The notes under the pieces were generated by a model. It did no database searches. It was not told the origin of the DNA and saw nothing but the letters and a program-made list of their open reading frames with translations. Made by a program: the position numbers and the translations under genes. A DNA stretch of 64,000 nt from Dermanyssus gallinae (lineage: Eukaryota > Arthropoda > Arachnida > Mesostigmata > Dermanyssidae): the NCBI GenBank assembly GCA_003439945.1, contig QVRM01005471.1:1-64000 (forward strand), given 5' to 3'. Below, in pieces: positions 32,545 through 43,499 of this stretch (within the stretch, counting starts at the first letter, position 1; every line of letters begins with the position of its first letter).

Positions 32545-32672
32545 AGTTTTCGGGCTGACCCTCAGCCAAGATTTAACGGAGTCCACGGAACTGTTTTTCA
32601 CATTGCTTCATAGACGGACCCCAATAAATACAAATGTGCAACGGTGGGGCTCGAACCCGCGCACCTATGTGT
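32545..32672 (-). mobile_element. SINE cut by the tandem-duplication junction
   Basis: The 3' 128 bp of the SINE that is complete at 41,231-41,409. At 32,673 it switches abruptly to R1-b sequence matching 24,005. This marks the duplication breakpoint. Confidence 0.9.
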
Positions 32673-33473
32673 CGTACGCGATGAGTTCGGTTTCAGGATG
32701 GAGGGTTTTGAGCCGGAGCACTCCATCGTATGCCAGTTTCCAGAGGAGCGGTCTAAGTATGGACCAATGTGAAACCCCCGCAGTCATAGGGTACTCCTTG
32801 CCCTCGCACCGCATTGCGCGGCAATCCAGATAATCTGAGATCAGCTTGATTAGATAAGGTGGGAGCTTCTTTCTTCTGAGCGCGTCAATAATGGATTTCC
32901 ACGGAAGACTGTTAAAAGTGTTCATGGCGTCCAGCAGGACAGTCAAGAATAGGTCTCTGGTCTTTATCGTGGTCGAGCGAATCGCTTCGGCTTTCGATGC
33001 TACCTTGCGTATAGCCGTAAGAACGGATCTGCGTTTTCTGAACCCGCATTGGGCCTCCGAGAAAAGACCGTTATCTTCGGCCTTCTAAGGTCCCTTAGCC
33101 TTTTTTTTATCACGGCCTCCACTCCTTTTGCCAGGGTGTTGATGAGACAGATAGGTCTGTAGGAGCCGTCCCCTTTGGTGTCAAAACGACCTTAGCCTTT
33201 TTCCATGCCATCGGAAATTTTGCCCTTGCTGATAATGAGGTTAACAACTGTGAGAGGAAATTCCTTAAATAGCAGTTTGAAAGTTGCTGCTGGAATGCCG
33301 TCTGGGCCAAGGGCCTTACCTACATTGATTCTCTCCGCCGCTGCAAGAATTTCGGAGGTTGTGACTACTGGTATGTTCTCTGCGGGTACCCTGAGTGCCT
33401 CGATGGCAGTTCTGTCAAATTCCGGGAGAGACGGGAAGAGTTGTCGTAATAACTCCCTCCCTGTCTTTAGTCA
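32673..33473 (-). pseudogene. R1-b 3' part, duplicate (starts mid-RT)
   Basis: Copy of 24,005-24,805. It begins within motif C (the frame reads ELIAYD and then runs into SINE), so the RT C-terminus present at 23,334-24,004 is missing here. It ends at the LINE-A1 target duplication. Confidence 0.85.
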
Positions 33474-34922
33474 CAAATTCGATTTATTCACACATTTAGT
33501 GTCGATAATACCTAATTTCAAAGATTTGGCTCGGCGTCAGATGCTCACAAATGCAGTCACAAGAATTGTGTAAAATATAGAATATAAACATATACAATAT
33601 ACAAAGTTATGATGACATTAAACGGGCCAACTGATTTAGAGACCCAATGTTGCTACAAACAAGACCGTGATATCTAGAGCATTCGGTATGACAATATTTA
33701 CACCTGCAGTCAACATCGGGATCGTGGAAGCCTTCTGCACTGCATAGGTAGTGGTGGTAGCCGTGTACCGAAAAACGCACTATCACATGGCGATTCGGTC
33801 GGTCGGGCCCTTTCTACGCGCCGTCAGTCATTGCAGGTGTTATGAAGATATCAGGATCTATGTCGGCCAGTTTGTCCTCCTGAAGCTGAGTGAACGCCTT
33901 GTATGCCTCGGTCCCCTGCAGCCCATACATCTTCCGTATATCTTCTACGAATAGCGAGGTCCCTGTCAGTACATAAACCAGGCAGTTGCGAGCGGCGAAG
34001 TGCAGGCCCAGAACTCGCTTTAGGAACGCGGGCTTAACTCTCTCCAGCGTTGCGAAGCCGTTCATTTTGAGGTGTCGCCATATCAGCTGCACTCCGAATG
34101 TACTTGTTGGCGTGATCTTGAGATGGAATAGGCGCAGGGCGGTATCGATGGAGAGCTTCTGGAGCGCTTCGATTGTTGTTGACGCAATCAGAGCCTTTCT
34201 CACCCGTTGCTCAACGTGCAGGCGGAACGCAATCCCTGTTGTGGTGAGAGTTATGCCGATGTATGTAAAGGAATTTACATACCTGACTGGCGCACTCCCC
34301 AAGAGGAGTTCGTCGCTAGCAGCCAGACGACCTTCTCTGCGGAATTTGAACGCCACAGTTTTACTGTTGTTGATGGTAAGATCAACTTCGCTGACGTACC
34401 TCGTCATTGTGACTATTGCTTGCTGCAAGCGGTGTCTGCTCGTACAGAACATCACCAGACGTCAGCGTACAGAATGACTGTGACGAGTGGATGCCCCGTG
34501 GTGATCCGTGAAGGTAGATCGCTTATGAGGACTGCGAAGAGTAGAGGGGTGATGTTATCCCCCTGTGCGAACCCCGTCGTCTTCTCGAGACTATCGCGTA
34601 TCACTACCCCGTCGTCGATTGAGATCATATTCTTCTGTAAAATAGCTCTGAGGAGTTTTAGTAGTCTGAGTGGTACAGCAGATTCTGCGAGCTTCTCTAG
34701 CACTATCGAGCGTGACCCTGAATCGAATGCTGCTTTGAAATCTACAGAGATGGAATAAAGGCCGTCCGCGCCTTGCTAGCGTCGATTGCACTTCTTCTTC
34801 TATCAGTTTTTGGCACGCCAAGATCGTCGATCTGCTCGTCCTAAATCCATGTTGTTCGTCCGGAAGGACTCCTTTGGATACAAAAGGTGTGAGGCGGCGG
34901 ATTAGTAGTGTGGATACAACTT

Positions 34923-36998
34923 CATTTTATTTATTTCCACACCATGTTGGGTAAAACAATACCTAGTCTATACCTACATACAAACAAATGCGTTGGCAAC
35001 AAATAAGCCGTAACACACATATTTACAGCGGTAAGTTACCAGAAGCATTCGCCAAACGTGATAACGAGATTAAATATATACAGTGAGTGGCGTGATACTT
35101 TGAACATGGATTGCTACAATTTTTACAAACACAAGATTCATTCGGCTCATGGAATCCCACTGTGCGACACACGACGTGGTGATACCCGTGCACTGCAAAT
35201 CGCGTAACAATATGGCGGTTAGTCCTACCTACATCTTTCCATGACTCTGATGTCATTGCCCCAACTGTGTAAAATTCTGGATCAATTTCTGCCCTTTTAA
35301 CTTCGTATTCACTGATGAAACGATCGTATCCCGGTGTCGCAGGGAGATTTAGTCGCCTCCTCAGGTCCTCTACGAACAGCGGGGTATCTGCCAGCAAGTA
35401 CACGAGTCTATTCCGAGCTGAGCTGTGCACCCCAAGCACTCGCTTCAGAAACGCGGATTTAACTCCATTAAGGGTAGTCAGGTTAGCCGGCGTTAGCTTC
35501 GTCCAGATGACTTCTATGCCGTACGAAGCAATTGGTGCGATCTTCAAGTCGAAGAGCGCAATAGCGGTGCGCACGGACATCACTTGTAGTTTTTTGATCA
35601 AGGAACAGGCAATCAAAGCCTTCCTAACGCGTTCAGAGATATGTCTGGCATACGACCTGCCTGTAAAGGAGATTGTTAGCCCGACGTACGTAAAGTGAAT
35701 AACATACGGGAGGATCTGCGCACCTAGACGAAGTTCGTCGGTCGCCGCACGACGCCCCCCGTTACAAAACTTCATAGCATGCGTTGTGCAGGTATTGATC
35801 CGGAGTCCCACAGTACTGACATACTGTACCAGTGATGCAAGCGCTTGTTGTAGGTGGAATCGGCTGGTACTGTATAAAACAAGATTGTCGGCGTATAGAA
35901 GTAGGTTGACGTTTCGATGACGATTCTTGATGTTAGCTGGAAGGTCGCTGATCAGAGTTGAGAACAGGAGGGGGCTTAAGTTATCTCCCTGGGCAAAACC
36001 GGTGGTTTGCTCGAGTCCTGGATGCTCTGCTACTCCGTCGTCTATTGTTATCGAGTTTTTCTGTAGGATGTCTATCATAACTCCGAATATCCTGCAGGGC
36101 ACTCCCAGTGAGGCGAGCCTCTCCAACACTAGTGATCTTGAACCTGAGTCGAACGCAGCCTTGAAGTCCACAAATACTGCGTAGAGAAATTGCTTTTTCC
36201 GGGCTAGTGTTTCTCCAATGTCTTCAAGGAGAATACTGCAGGTTGTCAGGGTACTTTTAGAAGCGCGAAACCCATGCTGCTCTTCGGGAATAGCTCCCTT
36301 GTACTCCAGATATGTAGTTAGCCGCTGAGAAAGCAGTTTTGAGAAGAGCTTATACACACAACTTTTCTTTGCGATTCCTCTCCATGCCGAAGGGTCATGC
36401 AGACTTCTTTTACCTTTAGGTATTACAGTCAGCCAACAATCGCGCCACCCGTCTGGTACCCGACCCGCTCTGATGCACGCGTTGAACAAAGCGGTCCAGA
36501 ACGGCACCAGTACCATTGAATGTTGGAGATGTTCGTTACGTACACCGTCGGGGCCTGCCGCTTTGTTCATCGGCAGTCGATGAATAAGCTCTACGACTTC
36601 ACGAATGGATACGTCATTTGCCAGTTCTTGCTGCCACCGGGAGTCCTCTTCTGACCATGCTGCAAAGTATCTTGGAAGCGTTCGGGGAATAGAGTCGCTG
36701 CCACAAAGAATTTCGCTAAAATGCCTAATAAGAATATCCGGTTCAATCGTACAAGTCTTTCTGAGAGGTGCGTTTCCTCGGAGCCAGAGGTAGGGTGCTC
36801 TCTCTGTGCGTCGCAATAACACCTTTTCTGCTCTTTTTTCAAAGTTATGTTTTGCATTCCGCAGAACTCGCCTATACACGCTTTTTAGCCGCACACGTTC
36901 TGTCAAATCTGCGTTGGCACTATGGGTATCCAACAAAACGCGTTTGGCTGTTGTGCAATCGGTTGTATTGTTGTGCAATCGGTTGCAATGTTGTTGTT
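34923..36998 (-). mobile_element. LINE-A2, duplicate copy
   Basis: Copy of 26,255-28,330 with the same 15-bp target duplication (34,908-34,922 and 36,999-37,013). Being inside both copies, it predates the duplication. Confidence 0.92.
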
Positions 36999-37074
36999 GT
37001 GTGGATACAACTTTTCTTCGGTATACCTCTCTAGGAGGGATCCGACGAACAGCCTTTCCCTTTCGGACTGACAA
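35023..37074 (-). pseudogene. LINE-A2 RT, duplicate, also YADN
   Basis: 683 open codons, differing from the first copy by one visible residue (DILIRHF here, DILITHF there). The Asn in the active site is shared, so that change predates the duplication. Confidence 0.88.
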
Positions 37075-38230
37075 TCATCACACAGTCTCTCTAGTTATCC
37101 GGAACCCTTCCCTGAGCCAGGCAGACACTGAAGAGGAACGTCCACTGCGAAGTAAGTACGAGGGCTGACTTCAGGTGTTCGGTATAAATGCTGTCGAGCC
37201 CGCAAGCCTTCCGTGTAGGCAGATGAGCGATGGCTTCATAAACTTCTGCAATTGAGAAGTCTTTCTCCAGCTCATCTCGCAAGAGTTCGTCCACCTCGGA
37301 CCTACACTATACTACCTATACACTGGTGTATTAAGGGGTGTGCGTTAGAATCGTATCCTTGGCCGCCAAGACATTTTTAAAGTGCGACTGCAGAGCGTCT
37401 GGCTTTACTGGACAAGCGGACTTAGTTGGCGCTCCGTGACAGTAGCCAGAGGTAAGGCGCGCGTTTAGCCTCCATCAGTAGTTTTTGTTCGCGGAGGTTT
37501 TGAAATGTAGCGTTCACGTTCTTAAGAGTCCTTCTGTACAGATACCTCGCTGAGGCTAGCAGAGAGTTCATGGTGGGGTGAGACTTGCAAAGTTTTTTTG
37601 CCGGATTTGAGCTTGCTTGGCCTCGGTGCAGTCTCTGTTTCACCACTGTCTATCTTTGGGCTTTAGTCTCGGTCTCACGCAGCTCCGGACCCCGCTGGTC
37701 AATAGGTCATTAAGAGCTGTAACATCGTCATCTGCCGCCGCTGTCAAAATCTCCACGAACTGTAATAGCTTTCTCTCGTCTAGGTTGCGGGAGCCTGATC
37801 CAACTATCTGAGGCACTGGTCGTGGCGTTAACGGCTATTTGGAGACCGACCGTAACGTGCCAAGTGAGGCGTTCTCCTTCGCTGAGCGGGTGATCTGCGC
37901 CCTGGAACACAAGCTTGTCACTCGAAAGATTCGTGGCAAACAGGTCTATTGTTGAGGACCCCATCGGTCCCATGAACGTAAACACTGCCGGATCGTTCGC
38001 AATCTAGAAACCAACGTCGGATAGCACATCAGTGAGGGCGACTGTTCTGCTATCACCCAATTTGTCGAGTCTTGCGTTAAAGTCACCAGCGACGACGGCT
38101 TTGCCGTTTCGGGGAATCAGTTGAAGACAGCAGACCTCAATCATCTCCGACGAGCTTTCGGCATCCGGTGGCTTGGCGTACATAGCAATAATGCGGATGA
38201 CTTCCCCACATAACACAACACAGTTATCCT

Positions 38231-39063
38231 CTGTCTTTAGTCAACATCTCGTTCCTGTTTCTGCTCCTTAGCCTTCCCCTTACTATTTTGTATGGTTTTC
38301 ACCAGGGGTCATTCTCGACTTCTTCAAGAAGGTTTCCCCAGCAGTTTGCCTCAGACTTGCTGATTTCTGTTTTGAGGTGTGCCCTGCATGTTCTGTACCC
38401 CAAAGGGCTGCTGTGACTACCTCTGGAAGTTTTGCTCTAGCCGCTTTTTTTAGATGGCGTTGCGCTTTTAAGAATTCGGCCCGCGCATCGCCAATAGCCA
38501 TGCTCCACCAGTATTGAGGCCTAGAAAAGGCAGACCTTCTACGAAGTTTCTGCTCAGGCCTACAGCATGTACAGCATAGTGCTTGTAGCTCTTCTGGGGT
38601 TCTAGGTGGCCCTTTTGTTTCGAGTGTTTGCCTACTGTTAGCGGCCGACTTCTTGTTGCCCTGTTCTACTTCTTCGTGTACTTTTCAGTCCTTGATTTTA
38701 TCCATGAGACCAGCCTTGCGTATTGTAAGGTCCACGTAGGATGTACTAGTGTGCTTACGAAAGGTTGGCGTATCATCGTGTATATACCGTGGCCAGATTG
38801 TGTGTAGCTAGCCACATTTTCATAACTTGCCCTCTCCGATTAGTGCTTCTTGAGTCCCATGTTGTCGACGCAACGTTAAAGTCTCCCGTGATGTATGTTG
38901 GCAGAGTCCCGGCGTCCCGTCTCGACTCATAGATGTCGTCCAGTAGCTGCGACAGTTCTTGCAGACTGCCGTTTGAGCTAGTATAGCAAGAATAGAACTG
39001 ATATCCCTATATTCTATCCAAGTAAAACCCGTGCCCTTACCACACCTTGCGGATATGTTGGAT
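38231..39063 (-). pseudogene. R1-b 5' part, duplicate
   Basis: Copy of 29,563-30,395 with a few substitutions. Confidence 0.82.
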
Positions 39064-39157
39064 CTATTAAGATCTATTAAGATTATCTATAAGATCAATG
39101 TAGATTTCGCTAAACAGCCCATGTATACTGCTACCAATATAATCATGAATAATTATA

Positions 39158-39356
39158 CGTTGTGCTGTGGGACTGCTACCTCTTTAGACATCTGCAAAAC
39201 GATCTACAGAGAAAGAAATTAACTTCACAAGAAACAGTAAACACACATTTGGAGACATTCCTCAAAATGCAAAAACCAGAATTCTTTGCCACGGGAATGG
39301 TAGTCTGCTCCAAAGATGGGAGTAGGTTGTGGCTAACAACGGCGAATACGTTTTGA
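39158..39356 (+). pseudogene. mariner C-terminal fragment, duplicate
   Basis: Identical in translation to the 30,490 fragment. It leads into the U ORF portion. Confidence 0.65.
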
Positions 39357-40293
39357 ATGAATAAAATCAGTTAACTCACAATGTTAACTCACAACAACAA
39401 CTGGAGGACGATGAAGGTCCGGCTACAACCACGGCCACGGCGGAGTGCATTACACTTCAATCAAAGATCGCTAACGTTCGATTCAGTGTTAGCATACCTA
39501 CAAAAAGCACAGGATCGTGGAGAAGCAATAAGAGCGAGGTCGCGGAACAAGCGGTTTATTTCCGTGGATGACCAGGCTATCGACGTTGTCCTACGAATCA
39601 CTCTGCGTTTCTCCATGCCGATGGTCCGTTACGACGAACATCTTATCAGAGCCCAGAAGGATAGAAAAGCTCGCAAGGAAGTCGAGAGGGCTGACGATGT
39701 TGATCTCCCGGACTCTGATAGCGACTATGTTGATCACTTTGACTCCGATAGCGACTATGCCGATTAAATACACAATAGTTTGTTATTCGAAGTCGTCATA
39801 ACATATATCAGATTATTTCATAAATAACCCTTGACAGTAATTATTGCCTGACTAAATACTGAGATATACTTAAGAGGCGACAGACCCACCGAGGTTCTGC
39901 TAACACGTTTCATTTAGGTAATAATCCTGCTTTCTTTTACTATGCTGAACAAAACCTTTGCGCCAAAATGATCGCTTCGTTTTCTGTACACCAGCAAACG
40001 AAACCTCCAAAGACGGAAATTCCAACGGCATGCAGAATACGGTAATTGAGATCCAAGGCAAAAGCACGTGTAGTATGTTTATAGTATATATTGTCATTTA
40101 CACACAGACATGCAAAGTACCGCAATTGAAACCCTAGACAAAAGTATCTCATTCGTCTATTGAGACGGGGTGATTTACCGTACAGGTAGTTGAACGATAT
40201 TTAAAAAAACGCTGCATGACAAAACATCATTGGATACACACCGCGCTGATTTATGGACATTTGAGTCAAAACATACTTTGTTTTGACTACGTT

Positions 40294-40295
<2 letters not shown>

Positions 40296-40356
<61 letters not shown>
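40296..40356. repeat. (TA)n microsatellite, 61 bp
   Basis: Perfect TA tract, expanded relative to the 43-bp tract at 31,628. Confidence 0.95.
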
Positions 40357-40362
<6 letters not shown>

Positions 40363-40522
40363 CCGATTTTATTTAACTTATAGTAGGATGTAAAGACTGA
40401 TTTACCAGTAAGCGTGACGACGAACTTCAGCTCTCTATTTAGACATTCTTGTTTCTTGTGTATTCGCAAATTTAGGCCACACACATGTCCCTTGGTTTTT
40501 GCATGTCTACGTCACACACACT

Positions 40523-40700
40523 GTCAAGCCCCGTGGCGTGGTGCATTCGCTTACGCCTCGCGACCGGAGGAGACACATAGGTACGCGGGTTAGCGGGCTT
40601 CACCGTAGCACATTTGTATTTACAAAGGTCCGTGTGTAAAGCAAAGCAATAAGCAGGCCCGTGGACATTACATTTTGGCTAAGGGTTAGCCCAAAAAGCT
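40523..40700 (+). mobile_element. tRNA-derived SINE, plus strand, duplicate
   Basis: Copy of 31,837-32,014. Confidence 0.75.
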
Positions 40701-41049
40701 CATAGGTCTCGTCACAATGCAGTCCAAATTTACGTTTTCCTTATCTAAATACGATCATCTTAGTAGGTCTAAAACTTAGCATTAAACGTTACGCTTTATT
40801 TTACATGTTCAAAATATTTGAGGAAGCTAAATCATAAACACTAGCAGACGTAGTTGGTATTACATTATCAATTAGGGTTTTCATGTGCAAGAGCCTCCGC
40901 TCAATTTCTAATAACAGCAGGAGGCCTTGCGTATCATATCCATTCTAAGCTTTGCCGCTGCTTTAGTGCGTACTCGAATTATAGATTCCCGCTGACACGA
41001 AACCAATTCAATCTAAAACGCGTGAACTTAAGCAGAGCCTGGTTGCTTG

Positions 41050-41214
41050 ATTGGTTAATCCAGCCGGATGTGACCCTGATCGCTGAGACCAATCAGAGAA
41101 GCAGCAAGATGCATTGCGAAGAATCGTTTTTTCAGAGGAGAGGCGCGCCTGCGTCGCTGATGAGGATTAGCCCTGTTAGCAAAGGTGGAGAGAGTTGAAA
41201 TTCTGCTATAAATA
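41050..41214 (+). promoter_or_regulatory. Putative U promoter with two CCAAT boxes and TATA
   Basis: ATTGG (41,050-41,054), ACCAATCAG (CCAAT at 41,089-41,093) and TATAAATA (41,207-41,214). Removing the SINE and one copy of its target duplication, the TATA lies about 70 bases before the ATG at 41,479. The matching block at 13,155-13,340 keeps one CCAAT and the TATA. Confidence 0.5.
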
Positions 41215-41230
41215 CGCATGGTTGGTCTAA

Positions 41231-41409
41231 AGTTTTCGGGCTGACCCTCAGCCAAGATTTAACGGAGTCCACGGAACTGTTTTTCACATTGCTTCATAGA
41301 CGGACCCCAATAAATACAAATGTGCAACGGTGGGGCTCGAACCCGCGCACCTATGTGTCTTCTCCGGTTGCGAGGCGCAGACTTAAGCCACCACGCCACC
41401 GGGCTCGAC
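41231..41409 (-). mobile_element. Complete tRNA-derived SINE with 16-bp target duplication
   Basis: 179 bp, flanked by CGCATGGTTGGTCTAA (41,215-41,230 and 41,410-41,425). On the minus strand it has an A-box TGGCGTGGTGG and a B-box GGTTCGAGCCC at tRNA-like spacing, then a tail with CACATTTGTATTTATT and ending GGGTCAGCCCGAAAACT. The acceptor stem of a real tRNA does not form, so this is a SINE, not a tRNA gene. It is inserted in the U leader between TATA and ATG. Confidence 0.88.
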
Positions 41410-41478
41410 CGCATGGTTGGTCTAACAAAAATTATTCCTCTGAGTTCTCGCTCTACTCTAACGCTTGACTCCGCAACA

Positions 41479-42076
41479 ATGAAGTGTAGCCGTTCCAACA
41501 CACGAGTGCTGCTGCAGCTATGACTATTGGTCTGCCTGCATCCGTGTTTTTCAACGAGTAAAGAACCCTCAGAGAAGCGCAATGCTGTCGAAGGTCGGAC
41601 GTTAATCTACAAAGATAAAATCGTGTACTTCACGTTAATGATCTTCTTTCCATTAATCTCAAGTTCACCTTAATTCGACTTTTCGGACGACATAACTAAG
41701 AGAGCGGTAGCAAGAACCATCGACCAACGCGTCGCGTACGCTAATGAAGATATTGCCATAGGCGATTCAGTGTTGGCGTACTTAAAAGATGCACCTAATC
41801 GTGGGGAACCATTAAGGGCGAGGTCAACGTAGCAAGCGGACTATTTCCGTGGACGACAAGGCTATCGACGTTGTCCTACGCATCACCATGACTTTCTCCG
41901 TGTCAATGGTCCATTACGACGAAGGTCTCATCAGGACCCAGAAGAATAAGAAAGCTTCCAAAGAAGTCGAGAAAATAATAAGAAAGCTTCCGAAGAGAGC
42001 CGAGAATTTGGACCAACTTGTCTCTGATGACGACTATGTCGACTACTCTGACTCTGGTAGCGACTATGTCGAATAA
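41479..42076 (+). pseudogene. U-repeat ORF, full-length position, broken
   Basis: Starts with an ATG (MKCSRSNTRVLLQL, then a stop), an N-terminus resembling a signal peptide: basic start, then Leu-rich. Later segments in other frames are GDSVLAYLKDAPNRGEPLRA and, from 41,849, DDKAIDVVLRITMTFSVSMV, HYDEGLIRTQKNKKASKEV and the acidic tail SDSGSDYVE with the stop at 42,074. The ancestral protein would be about 190 residues. No known domain. Confidence 0.55.
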
Positions 42077-42394
42077 ATACAAAATAGTTTGTTACAAAAA
42101 TAGTTGTCATAAAATAAAACCAATGATTTCATAACTTTTTTAGAGTGCAACCTCTAGCATCAGTGTCTGCTTTGTTCATAACTGTCTGGTGTGTTTGTTC
42201 GAGCTCTACGCGTGGATTTTGATCGGTTTTAATACATTCCTATCCTACTACTGTGTTTTGTTGATCTTTGCTGTTGCTGTGTCATTACATCGTCTTAGTG
42301 CGCTTGCCTACGACTCTTCCCAAAACGTTTGTTGTCGTTGTGGCTTCTACTATGCCAACTGCTGATCTCAAATAACGTCTTAAGTTATTCTGCA

Positions 42395-43359
42395 ATGGGT
42401 GAGAGAAACACCAAAAGCGGCAATAGCTCTGTCGATGCTGGCTGCAACTGCCAGCTTAGATCATCATCATCATCGCCGGCCAACAACGGCAATGGGAACA
42501 ACGGCCAGGACGGCAGCAACAACAACAGTAATGGCGGCCTCCTGGGCGCAACAGCTGTTACCAACACCAGCTTCGCTGAGGACTCTCTCCAGCTGGAGAT
42601 CAACCAAACGCTGTTACAAGTTATCAGCGGCCGCGATATCAATGTCCCGGTCACTATCAGTGACGCAGTTTCTCTTCTGGCTTCAATGGCACAACTAATT
42701 TTGCGTGGTGTTAACAATGAGATAGCACCAATAATCAATCTTGTGACAAAAGTTGATCAGAGGGTCGACGTCATCGAGAAGTCGGTGTCGTCGCTCGAGC
42801 AGAGAGTCTGTGCTAACGAAGAAAATATGCGTGTTGTCAAGTCGCTCAACCGCCGAAACCGTATCCGTGTACTTAACAAGTCGCTCGTACATGGCCTCAA
42901 GGAAGAAAAAAGGAAACATGTGTCACTTTGAGAAACCAAGTAATTGATGTCTTTAAATCTCTCCTGCCCTCTCTTGTTGACACCCGTGTCAACAATGTTT
43001 ATCGAATTGGCGATGCCCGGCCTGACGGACTGTATCGGCCGGTAGTTGTTTGCTTGGCTGACCGCGAACTAAAGGAGGAGCTTGTGTCCAAATCTGCCGA
43101 GCGTTATAAGAGCACCCGGCAGTGGGGTCCCTATATCACGCATTTCTCCCCTGATTTTCTTATCTGTACCACTGACGCCGACGGCGTTATGAGAGTGACC
43201 GAATGCGCGTCTAAACGTAAAGGTTCGCCACTAAAAGAGGATGAAAATCGTAGCCGTCAACTACGTGTGCGGCCTGTGGCTGGTGGCGGCGGAAGCAGCA
43301 GCAGCGATAGGAACGGCAGAACTGGCGGTAGCAGAGGCGGAATCGGCAGCTCCTCCTAG
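42395..43359 (+). pseudogene. LINE-D ORF1 (coiled coil + nucleic-acid-binding domain)
   Basis: The likely start is MGERNTKSGNSSVDAGCNCQ at 42,395, after an upstream in-frame Met at 42,329. There is a Ser/Asn/Gly-rich N-terminus. A coiled-coil segment follows (VTKVDQRVDVIEKSVSSLEQ), then RRNRIRVLNKSLV.HGLKE. At about 42,905 the frame shifts and continues LRNQVIDVFKSLLPSLVDTR, VNNVYRIGDARPDGLYRPVV and a C-terminal Gly/Ser-rich tail. The layout matches LINE ORF1 RNA-binding proteins. One frameshift breaks it. Confidence 0.75.
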
Positions 43360-43499
43360 GTAAATTATAATTTTTTAATGGATCGGATTGATCCGACTGG
43401 TTGCCGATGGGGATACGCTGGCAAATGGAAACTGCTACACACTTAATGTGATGACATCACGGGCTCCTTCTCCCATTTCTCCCTTTTAAATTTGAACGC

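Larger units (their letters stand above)
24005..32672. repeat. 8,668-bp tandem segmental duplication, copy 1
   Basis: Matches 32,673-41,358 at a constant offset of 8,668 (8,686 after the TA tract) with only about eight substitutions visible by eye, for example at 27,642, 28,056, 28,415, 29,543, 30,387 and 30,479. Its left edge is inside the R1-b RT and its right edge is inside a minus-strand SINE. Only one base (C) of microhomology is visible at the junction 32,672/32,673. An assembly artefact from two haplotypes is an alternative. Confidence 0.9.
33474..38230 (-). mobile_element. LINE-A1, duplicate copy
   Basis: Copy of 24,806-29,562 with the same disruptions and the same 13-bp target duplication. 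It arose by segmental duplication, not by a second insertion. Confidence 0.9.
39358..41230 (+). repeat. Repeat U, duplicate of copy c, leading into a full U unit
   Basis: ORF C-terminal part at 39,381-39,767 (128 codons, same frame and translation as 30,713-31,099), then the 3' tail, TA tract, upstream block with SINE, and promoter. Unlike copy 1, the downstream U ORF is present (41,479 on) beyond a SINE insertion. Confidence 0.65.
32673..41358. repeat. Tandem segmental duplication, copy 2 (8,686 bp)
   Basis: Direct repeat of 24,005-32,672. The 18-bp length difference is the TA tract expansion. Content order is the same: R1-b 3' part, LINE-A1 with LINE-A2, R1-b 5' part, mariner fragment, U and the first part of the SINE. 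Sequence after 41,358 completes the SINE, showing that the right edge is the original locus. Confidence 0.9.

Noticed and set aside
32673..41358. Treating LINE-A1 and LINE-A2 in the second segment as separate insertions
   Set aside because: They share the same target duplications, disruptions and flanks as the first segment, so they are copies by segmental duplication.
41310..41409. Possible tRNA gene on the minus strand
   Set aside because: A and B boxes are good, but the acceptor stem does not pair and the sequence continues into a SINE tail with a 16-bp target duplication.
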